Assembly (NCBI RefSeq): GCF_000315485.1
Contig: NZ_JH992940.1
Coordinates: forward strand, 955,786 to 1,019,785
Reading direction: 5' to 3'
Length of the DNA stretch: 64,000 nt
Source of the DNA: Bacteroides oleiciplenus YIT 12058
Lineage (GTDB): Bacteria > Bacteroidota > Bacteroidia > Bacteroidales > Bacteroidaceae
Shown: one piece after another, positions 16,367 through 25,753 of the stretch
Position numbering within the stretch: the first letter of the stretch is position 1
Layout: each line of letters opens with the position of its first letter
Program-made: the position numbers and the translations under genes
Notes under the pieces: generated by a model
Seen by the model: only the letters and a program-made list of their open reading frames with translations
Told to the model about the DNA's origin: nothing
Databases searched by the model: none

Positions 16367-16975
16367 TTAATTGTTTCCAGTAAAAGGTTCCATTGTTACA
16401 GAAGTAGTAGAATTTATTCCTTCACGTGCAAAAACCTTTTTTATTGTTAAGAATACAATCTTCAAATCCAACAAAAAAGAACAGTGATCCACATACCACA
16501 CGTCCAGTTCAAATTTCTTTGCCCAAGAGATAGCATTACGTCCATTCACCTGGGCCCAACCAGTTATACCCGGACGGACTTCATGGCGACGGATCTGTTC
16601 TTCAGAATAAAGAGGAAGATACTGAGGTAGTAAAGGACGCGGTCCTATTAGGGCCATATCTCCTTTCAGAACATTAATTAATTGAGGTAATTCATCAATA
16701 GAAGTAGAACGGATAAACTTTCCTATTTTAGTCAAACGTTTCTCATCCGGTAACAGATTTCCATCTTCATCACGTTCGTCAGTCATCGTTTTGAATTTGA
16801 TTACTCTGAAAATCTTGCTATTCTTGCCTGGACGTTCCTGAGTAAAAAAAATACTGGCACCTTTATTAGCAAAATGCAACCAAAGAGCAATAAACAACAG
16901 TATTGGACAGATGACAGCTAATACACAAAACACTATCATAAAATCAACAAGCCGTTTCCCTAAACAAGAATACAT
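16367..16975 (-). CDS. Initiating sugar-1-phosphate transferase (PglC-like)
   Basis: A 202-residue monotopic phosphoglycosyl transferase that places the first sugar-1-phosphate on undecaprenyl phosphate. It has an N-terminal membrane helix (about 10-35), the basic segment FRVIKFKTM, the signature [21 protein letters not shown] and the [12 protein letters not shown] motif. Its length matches the minimal PglC class rather than the long WbaP class. It starts the repeat unit that the flippase and polymerase in this operon use. Confidence 0.92.
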   Translation of the reverse strand: MYSCLGKRLVDFMIVFCVLAVICPILLFIALWLHFANKGASIFFTQERPGKNSKIFRVIKFKTMTDERDEDGNLLPDEKRLTKIGKFIRSTSIDELPQLINVLKGDMALIGPRPLLPQYLPLYSEEQIRRHEVRPGITGWAQVNGRNAISWAKKFELDVWYVDHCSFLLDLKIVFLTIKKVFAREGINSTTSVTMEPFTGNN

Positions 16976-17014
16976 AATTACTCAATATATTTTACCGACA
17001 TATACATTATATAT

Positions 17015-18139
17015 TCAAAGCACAATGTCCTTAGTTATTAATTTATAATGTTCTAACACTATTTTCACATCAAAAACTTCTTTAGCTTTTATTCTCGATG
17101 CTTCCGACATTTTTCTCTTTTTGTTTTGTGGAAGCTCTATGAATTTCATCATTGCTTCCGCAAGTGCTAGATGATCCCCAGGTGATATCAAAAAGCCATT
17201 GACTCCGTCTTCAACCGTTTCTTGACATCCTGGATTGGTTGTTGTAATTATAGGACGCCCCATAGAACAAGCTTCCATCAAAACCCTATTAAGTCCCTCC
17301 AAATATTTACTAACTACAACTACAATCACACCATCTCTAAGAACATAGGATGGGACATCATTTGTCACACCCAAATATTTTATAAAGCCATTTTTGTGGT
17401 CATTTCTCACAATTTCTTCAGGAACACCCATCGGACTATCTGTAGCCAAAGGACCTAAAAGCTCTATATCTATATTAGGATATTTGCGCTTTACTATTTT
17501 TGCAGCTTCGACATATTCACTATACCCTTTGTCATAAAGAACCCGTGCAATCATCAAAAATTTTGTCGTTTCAAATTGCATTGGTTTATAAGAATAAGTG
17601 TCAAGATTGACACCTTCTCCACCTTTGAACCAAATTAAATTCCTGTGCTCACAATAATTACCTTTAAGAAGCACTTCAGCGTTTGAAGCATTAAGACAAA
17701 TTACTTTATTAGCACGCCTCAAACTAAACTTGTATAATTTACGAGCTATTCTTTTTTTCAACGAGTCTCCTTCAAACATATAACCCAAACCAGCTACCAT
17801 GGCAATATTTGTCAACTTATATAATCGAGCAACTATTGTTCCATAAATATTCGGTTTAATCGTATAGTGAAATATTATATCTGGTCTTTCTTTCTTATAA
17901 ATATTATGTAACTCAAAAAAATACCTAAAGTCCGAAAAAGGATTGATACTATTTGGATTTAATGAAACAAGATACACCTTCCATTCTTTAGGAAGTTCAG
18001 CTAGTTCCATCTCTGTGATTAATTGTTTAGTGACGACAATAATAATTTCACAACCCATTTTTTCATATTCACAAATCACTTCTTTACGAAAATGAATAAG
18101 ACCACTCAAATTGTTATTACAGAAAAGAATTTTTTTCAC
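17015..18139 (-). CDS. Glycosyltransferase, GT4 family (PglA-like)
   Basis: A 374-residue GT-B glycosyltransferase from a GTG at 18139, giving an N-terminus of the family type (KKILFCNNNLSGLIHFRKEV). A longer reading from 18190 overlaps the previous gene by 41 bp and is less likely. The C-terminal nucleotide-sugar site shows YLEGLNRVLMEACSMGRPIITTTNPGCQETV (GT4 E-x7-E). It probably adds the second sugar to the lipid-linked sugar made by the adjacent PglC-like enzyme. Confidence 0.88.
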   Translation of the reverse strand: MKKILFCNNNLSGLIHFRKEVICEYEKMGCEIIIVVTKQLITEMELAELPKEWKVYLVSLNPNSINPFSDFRYFFELHNIYKKERPDIIFHYTIKPNIYGTIVARLYKLTNIAMVAGLGYMFEGDSLKKRIARKLYKFSLRRANKVICLNASNAEVLLKGNYCEHRNLIWFKGGEGVNLDTYSYKPMQFETTKFLMIARVLYDKGYSEYVEAAKIVKRKYPNIDIELLGPLATDSPMGVPEEIVRNDHKNGFIKYLGVTNDVPSYVLRDGVIVVVVSKYLEGLNRVLMEACSMGRPIITTTNPGCQETVEDGVNGFLISPGDHLALAEAMMKFIELPQNKKRKMSEASRIKAKEVFDVKIVLEHYKLITKDIVL

Positions 18140-18149
18140 ATTCAAAAAT

Positions 18150-19091
18150 TTAGAAACGACCAAATAAAACAGAAATTTTAAAAATAACATTTATACACAA
18201 TTGCCCAGTAACAAATCTAGGCGAAAAAAGAAGTTTTATTCGTTCTGTATACTTTTTTTTATAATTTACCACACAAACTATTCGTTTTTTTATATCTAAA
18301 GGTATATCATTGTCATGTGTCAAGAGAAGGCTTTTAATAGCATTAGACCTTTCACATTTGCTATCAAAAAACATCCTCAACCATCGTTTATATCTCCTAA
18401 ACGAACTTTGGTTTCCACCTATGGTATTATTGCTGTGTTGCCGATAATACATATGTTCCTTGTCGTCATACACAACATTCCCTCCACAAATTAAACATGT
18501 CTTATAAAGACTATCATCATGGAGAAGCATTTCATCAATATTAATCTTGACGTACAGATCCAATAAAACTTTATTAAATACCATAACACAACCAGGACTA
18601 GGTTGGAACATAACTGCTTCTTCGACTGTTCCTCTAAATGCAGTCTTTGATTTTTTGACAAAGAGTGGTTTTAATTCACTATCAACAAGTAAAGTTCGAC
18701 ATGTATATAAATTGGGGGATTTCTCAGATAAAGCCTCTAATTTTTTGATAGCAGAAGAAAGTTTATCTGGAAACCACACATCATCTTGATCCGAAAATGC
18801 GAAATATTCACAAGAAGTTAAGTTTTGCGAAGCGTATCGAGCCAATTCGAAAAAACTCTTTTTACAGCCAATATTAACTCCTTTGAATAAATTTAGGTTT
18901 GTGCTATGATTACAAAATTCATTAATAATATTGAGTGTTGAATCTTTAGAACCATCATCTCGAATTATTAATTCTACATTCACTTCATTCTGTTGAAAGA
19001 TGCTTTGAATCTGATCATGCAAAAAACTCCCTCCATTGTAAGTAGACATCAAAACAGCCACACTGGGATAATTTGTTTGTCGATTGTCCAT
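18150..19091 (-). CDS. Glycosyltransferase family 2 (rhamnosyltransferase-like)
   Basis: A 313-residue GT-A enzyme. It opens with VAVLMSTYNGGSFLHDQIQSI, has the RDDGSKDST nucleotide-binding segment and the DXD-like FSDQDDVWFPDKL typical of the rhamnosyltransferase subgroup. There is no extended membrane region beyond a weak C-terminal segment. The acceptor and donor are unknown. Its upstream side borders a 620-bp gap with apparent coding remnants. Confidence 0.88.
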   Translation of the reverse strand: MDNRQTNYPSVAVLMSTYNGGSFLHDQIQSIFQQNEVNVELIIRDDGSKDSTLNIINEFCNHSTNLNLFKGVNIGCKKSFFELARYASQNLTSCEYFAFSDQDDVWFPDKLSSAIKKLEALSEKSPNLYTCRTLLVDSELKPLFVKKSKTAFRGTVEEAVMFQPSPGCVMVFNKVLLDLYVKINIDEMLLHDDSLYKTCLICGGNVVYDDKEHMYYRQHSNNTIGGNQSSFRRYKRWLRMFFDSKCERSNAIKSLLLTHDNDIPLDIKKRIVCVVNYKKKYTERIKLLFSPRFVTGQLCINVIFKISVLFGRF

Positions 19092-19711
19092 ATATATAAA
19101 ATTATTAACAACAAAACATTAACTAAATTAGCGAACATTTAATTCTGCAAATTAAATTATAAAAGAATCATTTTAGTAAGTACCCAAAGCATGGTATGGC
19201 ATACACCTTTCTAGGCGAGTACCTACTGTCACCCGTCACCAGTCCTAATTATTAAATTTCAAATTATTTCTACTAATTTATTAAACAAATCATCAAAAAG
19301 CAAGTTCTCATAATCCGTTCGCCTATTTCCTCTGCCATGTACTTACAGAAGATAGATCAAAAGCTGATTCATAGTTGCTTGCATGTCTTAATAAAGGTAT
19401 TACCACCAATAGGTAATCGTAAAAAAGTTATCGTACAACAACAGCAAATAAGACTACTTTTACGTTGAGCTATCAGGTGTCTTATTGCCTATTCAATAGC
19501 TATATTACCTATCATACATTCTCTATCTCTCCGCTAAGTCAAAAGCTAATCCCAAAACTTATGAAGATAACCTAGAGCAATTCTCATAAATCACTCATCC
19601 TTTCTAATACAAGTAAATCATCAACAATTCCGTTGGTATAAGCGTCGTTGCACTTCACCTGAATCTCAGTTGCTGTAAATAAGTCAAAATATATATTTTA
19701 AAACACTCACC
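19092..19711. other. 620-bp gap with short decayed coding fragments
   Basis: No intact gene. On the minus strand two short open stretches look protein-like but are broken by stops. One (about 19584-19684) encodes FTATEIQVKCNDAYTNG and continues to a stop, and the other (about 19259-19342) encodes HGRGNRRTDYENLLFDDLF and continues to a stop. I do not recognise either family. The gap probably marks a lost gene or insertion-sequence remnant and a recombination joint between capsule modules. Confidence 0.45.
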
Positions 19712-20203
19712 TCATTTTATAATAATTCTTGGCTTTGGTAATACCACAGTAGCATTATCTGGCACATCTTCCACAACCACACAATTCGCCCCTACTTTTA
19801 CATTATTTCCAATAGTAACTCCGGGAAGTACTTTTGCACCTGCGCCAAGCATTACATCATCCATTATTTTGACCCCTCCCTGCGATATTGTAACTTGCTG
19901 GAAAATAGTAATATTACTTCCAATATAAGCATCATGTCCCACTATTATTCCATTTGCTCCGTGCGGAAGATATGGTGGGGTAGCAAAAAAAGCACCTGCA
20001 TTTAGATTGGTACCAAACGAACAATTGTGATAAGCATCTGTTTTCTTGATGTAATATAGGTAATAAAGTTTCAACAACAGATTCGTTTTATTTTGAGGAT
20101 TGACGACTACGGCACGGCGCTTCCAATATTTTTTATGATTATAGTGCTGTATCCAAGATAAGAATACACGTCCAAACTTATGATGAAAAGAAAAAGGCTT
20201 CAT
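19712..20203 (-). CDS. Hexapeptide-repeat acyltransferase (serine acetyltransferase-like)
   Basis: A 163-residue left-handed beta-helix acetyltransferase resembling the CysE/WcaB group used for O-acetylation of polysaccharide sugars. Hexapeptide turns run from about residue 65 (CSFGTNLNAGAFF, GHDAYIGSNITI, GAGAKVLPGVTIGNNVKVGANCVV). The ATG at 20203 is preferred over a TTG at 20230. It is separated from its upstream neighbour by a decayed gap, so it may start a different module of the locus. Confidence 0.82.
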   Translation of the reverse strand: MKPFSFHHKFGRVFLSWIQHYNHKKYWKRRAVVVNPQNKTNLLLKLYYLYYIKKTDAYHNCSFGTNLNAGAFFATPPYLPHGANGIIVGHDAYIGSNITIFQQVTISQGGVKIMDDVMLGAGAKVLPGVTIGNNVKVGANCVVVEDVPDNATVVLPKPRIIIK

Positions 20204-20293
20204 TTTATAATGAAAATTACACACAAACAATAGTATTTTCTTTTTTGGTCCGATAGTAAAAACATGTTTTTTCTAACAATATAAAAAAGAATT

Positions 20294-21337
20294 TTATACA
20301 GTTATTGAAAGAATTCTATTAAATAATTTACCTATCAAATTAAAATAATATCTATAACCAAACAATAACAAGAGCAAAAGACTAGAGATAAATGTTTTCA
20401 CACTATTATCAGAAAACAGATCAACCACTTTTTTAACAAATAACATCCTCAAAATAAACCATTTAGAAAAAAATGGTCTATAATGATTTAAAAAAAAATC
20501 AGAATGTTTTGAGGTTCCAGATATAATCAAAGAATTGAAATAATGAATAACATATCTACGAAAAGGTATCATATATTTGCTTGTTTCCTGATTCAAATTA
20601 AGATGAGAAATAATCTTATCAAACAAATATACCATTCCCTTAAATTTTTCTGGTGAAGTCATATTCCCACTTACATTATTACTAGAAAATACTCCACGAT
20701 AAAAATAATCATAATCAGAATTCTCCGCAAACTTATATTTTAACCCTGCCCAAAGAGTTGTGAGATTGAAATCCAAGTCTTGACGTACATTCAATTCTTC
20801 ATCCCAACAGATTCCAGATAAAGATTGGCGAACATATATATTAGTGACAACCAAATATGGATATTCATTACGCAAAAAAGCATCAATCGGATCATCTACA
20901 CGCTTATTCCCCCAAGTTATGTCTCTCCTATATAAAGTCTGATAATCTTCACGAGGCTTAAATGAATGAGCTTTAAATATACCAAAATCAATATCTAAAT
21001 TATTCTGCATAAATTCCACTCTCTGTTTGAGGCAATTATCAGAAATTAAATCATCCGAATCCAAAAATATAACATATTTCCCTTTTGCATTCTTCAAACC
21101 TATATTACGGCAAGTTTGTCCACCTTTGGGTAGTCTATCCCTTTGAAGTACAGTTATACGGCTATCACTGATTGCAAGTTCTAATGCAAATTCATAAGAA
21201 TTATCTGTAGACACATCGTCTACAACAATCAACTCCCAATCAAGAAAGGTTTGTCTCTTAATACAGTCTACAATTTCTTTTAAATACTGTGTATTATTAA
21301 AATTCGGGATTACAATAGAAACTATCTTGTTATGCAT
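20294..21337 (-). CDS. Glycosyltransferase family 2
   Basis: A 347-residue GT-A enzyme with VSIVIPNFNNTQYLKEIVDC at the N-terminus, VDDVSTDNSYEFAL, and the metal-binding FLDSDDLISDNCL. A C-terminal hydrophobic region (about 300-335) suggests a membrane anchor. It lies 3 bp downstream of the polymerase gene. It probably adds one sugar of the repeat unit; specificity cannot be read from sequence. Confidence 0.88.
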   Translation of the reverse strand: MHNKIVSIVIPNFNNTQYLKEIVDCIKRQTFLDWELIVVDDVSTDNSYEFALELAISDSRITVLQRDRLPKGGQTCRNIGLKNAKGKYVIFLDSDDLISDNCLKQRVEFMQNNLDIDFGIFKAHSFKPREDYQTLYRRDITWGNKRVDDPIDAFLRNEYPYLVVTNIYVRQSLSGICWDEELNVRQDLDFNLTTLWAGLKYKFAENSDYDYFYRGVFSSNNVSGNMTSPEKFKGMVYLFDKIISHLNLNQETSKYMIPFRRYVIHYFNSLIISGTSKHSDFFLNHYRPFFSKWFILRMLFVKKVVDLFSDNSVKTFISSLLLLLLFGYRYYFNLIGKLFNRILSITV

Positions 21338-21340
21338 TTT

Positions 21341-22537
21341 TTATATTTTAATTTGATTATCAAATTTGAATCGATATGAGAATAAAAAACCCATAAACAA
21401 CCATAAACGAGCATTCTCCCACATATCCAATGAGAATAAGGCCCCTGGCACTGAAGCAAAGAATAACACAGTTATCATTAATATTTCATCGTAAGAATAA
21501 GATTTCCACCCCTTCAAAAATGCTTTTAACATAGGTATCATTACAAGCAAAAATAAAATAGCACCACCATCTAGTAATAACTGCAACAAGAAATTATGAG
21601 GATAGGGATGCCCTGTGAATCTTTCGGATGATGAAATGCCATGCCCGATGAAGGGTGAATCCATAATACCTCTCCAAGCGAGCATATTAATATCTTCCCT
21701 ACCATCACTCAGATCTCCCATCTCATAATATCGTATCATTGTATCCAAAGTATACGCTTCAAATCCCATACTACTTAACAGATCTCTAAATCCATATAGA
21801 AAGAACTCAAAATAAGTAACCAAAACAACAATTGATATTGCAATTGTAAATAGGCGTTTCCAATGCATCTTTATACCACTACTATATTTATCCCTATTCC
21901 AACACCACATAAATACAAAAGAAAGTACAACACATAATGAAGGACCTCTAGAACCAAACAATAATATATAAATAAAATAAAACACATTGATAGCTAACAC
22001 AATAATAAGCATTACTTTCTGATTTTTATTTTCATTTTTTAAATATGTAAAACCATACACAATTGATGAAATAACAGGAAGAAGTAAAGCATATGATAAA
22101 TCCATGCCAAGACTATCCTCTATCGACAAGAATAATGAATTTGCAAACAATATTCCAAATGAAGGTAGAATCATTAACAGTTTTAGCACTGTTTTGGCAT
22201 CAACAGAAATAAATTGAGGTATTGTAAAAGGTATAATTGTCATCATTATGAAAAAAGAACTTTCAACTGTTGTAGGGCTATGATTCACTTGTGTCAAAAC
22301 AAAAGTTACTATTATTGATAATAAAACAACTATATATGATGAAGAAATTCTTTTTATATTACGATTAAATAAAAGAACAGTCAAAAGTACTAACAAAATG
22401 CCTAACATGTACATTGGTGCCAACAATCCGAACGTCGAGTCTGACGAACGCACCAACATTAAATTAAATGTTGGAATTAATCCATAATAGGCTACAACAA
22501 AGGAACCTATTGCTAAACCTTTTCTTGTTATTTTCAC
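21341..22537 (-). CDS. wzy: Polysaccharide polymerase (Wzy-like, O-antigen ligase/polymerase family)
   Basis: A 398-residue multi-spanning membrane protein with about ten hydrophobic segments and a large periplasmic loop holding the WRGIMDSPFIGHGISSSERF and HPYPHNFLLQLLLDGG region. That layout and the G-H-G...H-N-F-L pattern are those of the Wzy_C family. It joins lipid-linked repeat units in the periplasm. The start is a GTG at 22537 within a GTGA overlap with the preceding PIG-L gene, which implies translational coupling. Confidence 0.85.
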   Translation of the reverse strand: MKITRKGLAIGSFVVAYYGLIPTFNLMLVRSSDSTFGLLAPMYMLGILLVLLTVLLFNRNIKRISSSYIVVLLSIIVTFVLTQVNHSPTTVESSFFIMMTIIPFTIPQFISVDAKTVLKLLMILPSFGILFANSLFLSIEDSLGMDLSYALLLPVISSIVYGFTYLKNENKNQKVMLIIVLAINVFYFIYILLFGSRGPSLCVVLSFVFMWCWNRDKYSSGIKMHWKRLFTIAISIVVLVTYFEFFLYGFRDLLSSMGFEAYTLDTMIRYYEMGDLSDGREDINMLAWRGIMDSPFIGHGISSSERFTGHPYPHNFLLQLLLDGGAILFLLVMIPMLKAFLKGWKSYSYDEILMITVLFFASVPGALFSLDMWENARLWLFMGFLFSYRFKFDNQIKI

Positions 22538-23361
22538 AGTATAGACTCTACTATTTTATGCAATAATATACGCACTTGATAAATGTTATTGATAGAAAAC
22601 TTTAAACTATTAAGGGCTGTTAGAACCGCTTTGTTTGAGATTGTTAAATAATCTTTTTCTATTGTTTGTTTATCTACTTTCAAATATTGTTCTGCAGCAT
22701 AACACAAATATTTGGGTACAAGGCGAGATTGCAATTTATACCTATATGCTGGCATAAACTTTTGCGAAAAATAAACCTCCACAAAGTCATTCCATTTTCG
22801 ATTTAATTCATTCTTAGATAATGGAAGATAATACAATGAAGACGTATAATGATGAGGAACCGAAACATTATAATAAAAAACAGATACATTTCTTTGCTCA
22901 TCTTCTGACATTATTTGATAAGCTTTATAAAACGTCTTAAAAACTTCACGGTGTTCATCGTGCCAGTCATAAGGACTTGGCAGAAAGACTACTTGATGCT
23001 TTTTAAGTAATTCTAATAAAAGCCGTACATCATATGAAAAATTATTTTCTAATCGAAAATTATTTTTCATAGATGATAATACTATTTCACTGTTTCTTTT
23101 TAAAACATTATTTTCGGCTATATTACCACCAAAACGATTAAAATACAAAACTGTTACTTTCTCTGTAAAAACGCGAAGAAGCTGATACCCTCCTACCCAC
23201 TCATCATCTGAATGAGGAGCTAGGTATAGAATTTTACAATAATCATCAAACTGCAAAAGCGTTAACGCATTTGCAAATTTCCCACAGGTACGCGTATACC
23301 TATATTGGAGATACCAATGAAGACTTCTATAAAGTTTATAAACCCTACTAAATGCACCCAT
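22534..23361 (-). CDS. PIG-L family sugar deacetylase
   Basis: A 275-residue zinc-dependent de-N-acetylase-like protein. The LmbE/PIG-L motif LAPHSDDEWVGG (AHPDDE type) is at about residues 48-59 and the second metal motif appears as DWHDEHREVF. These enzymes remove acetyl groups from amino sugars. In a capsule locus it could expose a free amine on a repeat-unit sugar, giving a positive charge; that is inference. It overlaps the polymerase start by 4 bp. Confidence 0.82.
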   Translation of the reverse strand: MGAFSRVYKLYRSLHWYLQYRYTRTCGKFANALTLLQFDDYCKILYLAPHSDDEWVGGYQLLRVFTEKVTVLYFNRFGGNIAENNVLKRNSEIVLSSMKNNFRLENNFSYDVRLLLELLKKHQVVFLPSPYDWHDEHREVFKTFYKAYQIMSEDEQRNVSVFYYNVSVPHHYTSSLYYLPLSKNELNRKWNDFVEVYFSQKFMPAYRYKLQSRLVPKYLCYAAEQYLKVDKQTIEKDYLTISNKAVLTALNSLKFSINNIYQVRILLHKIVESIL

Positions 23362-23453
23362 TACAAATACTAATCACCAGCAATATATTTTACGGATAAA
23401 AGGACATCAGTGTCCATTTTATTATAAACAATCAAGAACACAGAAAATCATCA

Positions 23454-24461
23454 TTACATCAAAGATTTATAAACATTAACATGCTTATCAACTATTACTT
23501 CCCATGCAAATTGTTTTTTAATAATACTAAACAAAGATTTATCAATTGGCATAGAATATGCTTTCTGCACCGCATTTTTTATATTCTCAGGATTTGAGAC
23601 ATCTACACTTACACAATGTTCATTAAATCCCCACTCTTGTACTGGCAATACAGAAGTAGCAACCAGATTAGCCCCACTTGCACCTCCTTCTATTAGCGCA
23701 TTACCAAAGATTTCATTATGTGACACAAGGCATACAACTCTAGCACATTTATATAAATCAAAATACTCTTTAGATTCATTTGACATCCACCCATGAAAAT
23801 GAATATTACCATACTCTTTTGCCGCATCTTTACATTTAGTATAGTATGAGTTATCATAAGGCGATGATCCTCCTATAAAGTGTAGCTGGTAGTCTGTACC
23901 TCTCAAAGCCCGAATTAGATTTAATTGGTTTTTATTTGAATCAAAACGTCCTACACAAAGTACAATATCTTTCGATACAGACATGTCATTTTCAAAATTG
24001 TCAAGAATTTGTTGATTAACCCCGTTAGGTATTACTACAATTTTACTTTTACTAATATTATAATTATTAATTATAAAATTTGCTTCTATAGAAGTCTCTA
24101 CTATAATTGAATCTGCCAACTTAAGAGATTGATATATAAGCGAATAAAGCGAAGAAATCTTCAAATACTTTTTCAACAAAAGTGCAATTTTTATTTTTAA
24201 AGGTTCTATTTGTGGAATTACAGCGGAAATCACCACTTTTTTTCCTAAATCCTTCGCAAATTTGATTTGTGCACAATTATCCACAGTCAATTTTACAATG
24301 TGAAGTATATCATAATCTGCCAACTTATCATTCCACTTATCAAATAGTTTAGTGGTTATATCCGGAGTTTGAAAGTATTGATGATACATTTGAACCTTCA
24401 TTGGAACACCTCCTCCTATATGTTGAAATGAATTATTATAGCTATCTAATAGTATCTTCAT
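23454..24461 (-). CDS. Glycosyltransferase, GT4 family
   Basis: A 335-residue GT-B enzyme. The C-terminal donor site has VLCVGRFDSNKNQLNLIRAL near residue 167 and CLVSHNEIFGNALIEGGASG near 245, with the E-x7-E-like acidic pair. The N-terminal MKILLDSYNNSFQHIGGG matches the family's acceptor loop. It adds one sugar of the capsule repeat; substrate unknown. It is 11 bp from the nucleotide-sugar dehydrogenase gene. Confidence 0.87.
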   Translation of the reverse strand: MKILLDSYNNSFQHIGGGVPMKVQMYHQYFQTPDITTKLFDKWNDKLADYDILHIVKLTVDNCAQIKFAKDLGKKVVISAVIPQIEPLKIKIALLLKKYLKISSLYSLIYQSLKLADSIIVETSIEANFIINNYNISKSKIVVIPNGVNQQILDNFENDMSVSKDIVLCVGRFDSNKNQLNLIRALRGTDYQLHFIGGSSPYDNSYYTKCKDAAKEYGNIHFHGWMSNESKEYFDLYKCARVVCLVSHNEIFGNALIEGGASGANLVATSVLPVQEWGFNEHCVSVDVSNPENIKNAVQKAYSMPIDKSLFSIIKKQFAWEVIVDKHVNVYKSLM

Positions 24462-24472
24462 TTACAACAATA

Positions 24473-25753
24473 TTAGAGGCGTCCATCAACAATTTTACGA
24501 GGAAGAATACCCTTCACATCATAAATTACACTAGCTTCTCTAACAAGAGACTTTACATCGAGCTCAAGGAACTCCTGGTGAGCAACACCAAGAATAACAA
24601 CATCATATTTTTCCTCATTTGAAAGAACATTAATCACATCAATGCCATACTCATACTTTACAGAATCAGCATTCACCCATGGGTCATAAACAGTAATATT
24701 GTTTGAGTATTCTATAAGAGTCGTGTAGATATCAACAATCTTAGTATTACGGATATCAGGACAATTTTCTTTAAATGTAATACCCAAAAGAAGTATTTTA
24801 GCATCTTTCACAAGAACACCTTTCTTATTCATCAATTTGATTACTTGATGAGCGACATACTCACCCATACCATCGTTTAAGCGACGTGCTGATGACATTA
24901 TTCGTGGAAACACGCCATAGACCTGCGCTTTTTGAATCAAATAGTAAGGGTCAACACTAATACAGTGCCCACCAACGAGACCAGGACTTAATTTTATAAA
25001 GTTCCATTTGGAAGCAGATGCCTCAATTACATCATGAGTATCAATACCCATAGCATTAAAAATTTTTGCTAATTCATTCATAAAAGCAATATTCACATCA
25101 CGCTGTGAATTCTCAATAATCTTACTTGCTTCTGCAACCTTAATTGAAGGTGCCTTATGTGTACCATTAACCAATACCGAGCTATAAACACCATCTACAA
25201 TATCAGCAATCTCTGGGGTAGAACCAGAAGTCACCTTCTTAATTTTATCTACAGTATGAAATTTGTCACCTGGATTGATACGTTCAGGAGAATAACCTGC
25301 AAAGAAATCAATATTAAACTTCAGCCCTGAAACTTTTTCAATAACTGGCAAACACTCTTCCTCTGTTACGCCAGGGTAAACTGTAGATTCATAAACAACA
25401 ATATCACCCTTTCTGATAACCTTACCAATAGTGTCACTTGCACCCCAAAGAGGTCTTAAATCTGGACGATTATTCTCATCTACTGGAGTAGGAACTGCAA
25501 CCACATAGAAATTGCAGTCATGGATATCATCCAAATTGGTTGTACATTTGAAATTATGATTCTTAATGGCATCTTGAAGAAGTTCATCTGACACTTCAAG
25601 GGTAGTATCATGACCAGCCATCAGCGCATCTACACGCATCTGATTCATATCGAATCCAATAGTTGGATACTTTGTTGAAAACAAACGGGCAAGTGGAAGA
25701 CCTACGTAACCCAAACCTATAACGGCAATCTTAATGTCTTGCATAATTATCAT
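24473..25753 (-). CDS. Nucleotide-sugar dehydrogenase (WbpO/TviB/WecC type)
   Basis: A 426-residue NAD-dependent UDP-sugar 6-dehydrogenase that makes an acidic sugar such as a HexNAcA. It has the NAD site AVIGLGYVGLPLARLF near residue 10, the central NSQRDVNIAFMNELAK region and the catalytic cysteine in LVGGHCISVDPYYL. Two candidate starts exist: 25753, overlapping the pyruvyltransferase stop (ATGA), and 25744. It gives a negative charge to the capsule. No partner epimerase is nearby. Confidence 0.9.
   Translation of the reverse strand: MIIMQDIKIAVIGLGYVGLPLARLFSTKYPTIGFDMNQMRVDALMAGHDTTLEVSDELLQDAIKNHNFKCTTNLDDIHDCNFYVVAVPTPVDENNRPDLRPLWGASDTIGKVIRKGDIVVYESTVYPGVTEEECLPVIEKVSGLKFNIDFFAGYSPERINPGDKFHTVDKIKKVTSGSTPEIADIVDGVYSSVLVNGTHKAPSIKVAEASKIIENSQRDVNIAFMNELAKIFNAMGIDTHDVIEASASKWNFIKLSPGLVGGHCISVDPYYLIQKAQVYGVFPRIMSSARRLNDGMGEYVAHQVIKLMNKKGVLVKDAKILLLGITFKENCPDIRNTKIVDIYTTLIEYSNNITVYDPWVNADSVKYEYGIDVINVLSNEEKYDVVILGVAHQEFLELDVKSLVREASVIYDVKGILPRKIVDGRL

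Noticed and set aside
19092..19711. Intact insertion sequence
   Set aside because: No terminal inverted repeats, target duplication or long transposase frame could be found; only short fragments.
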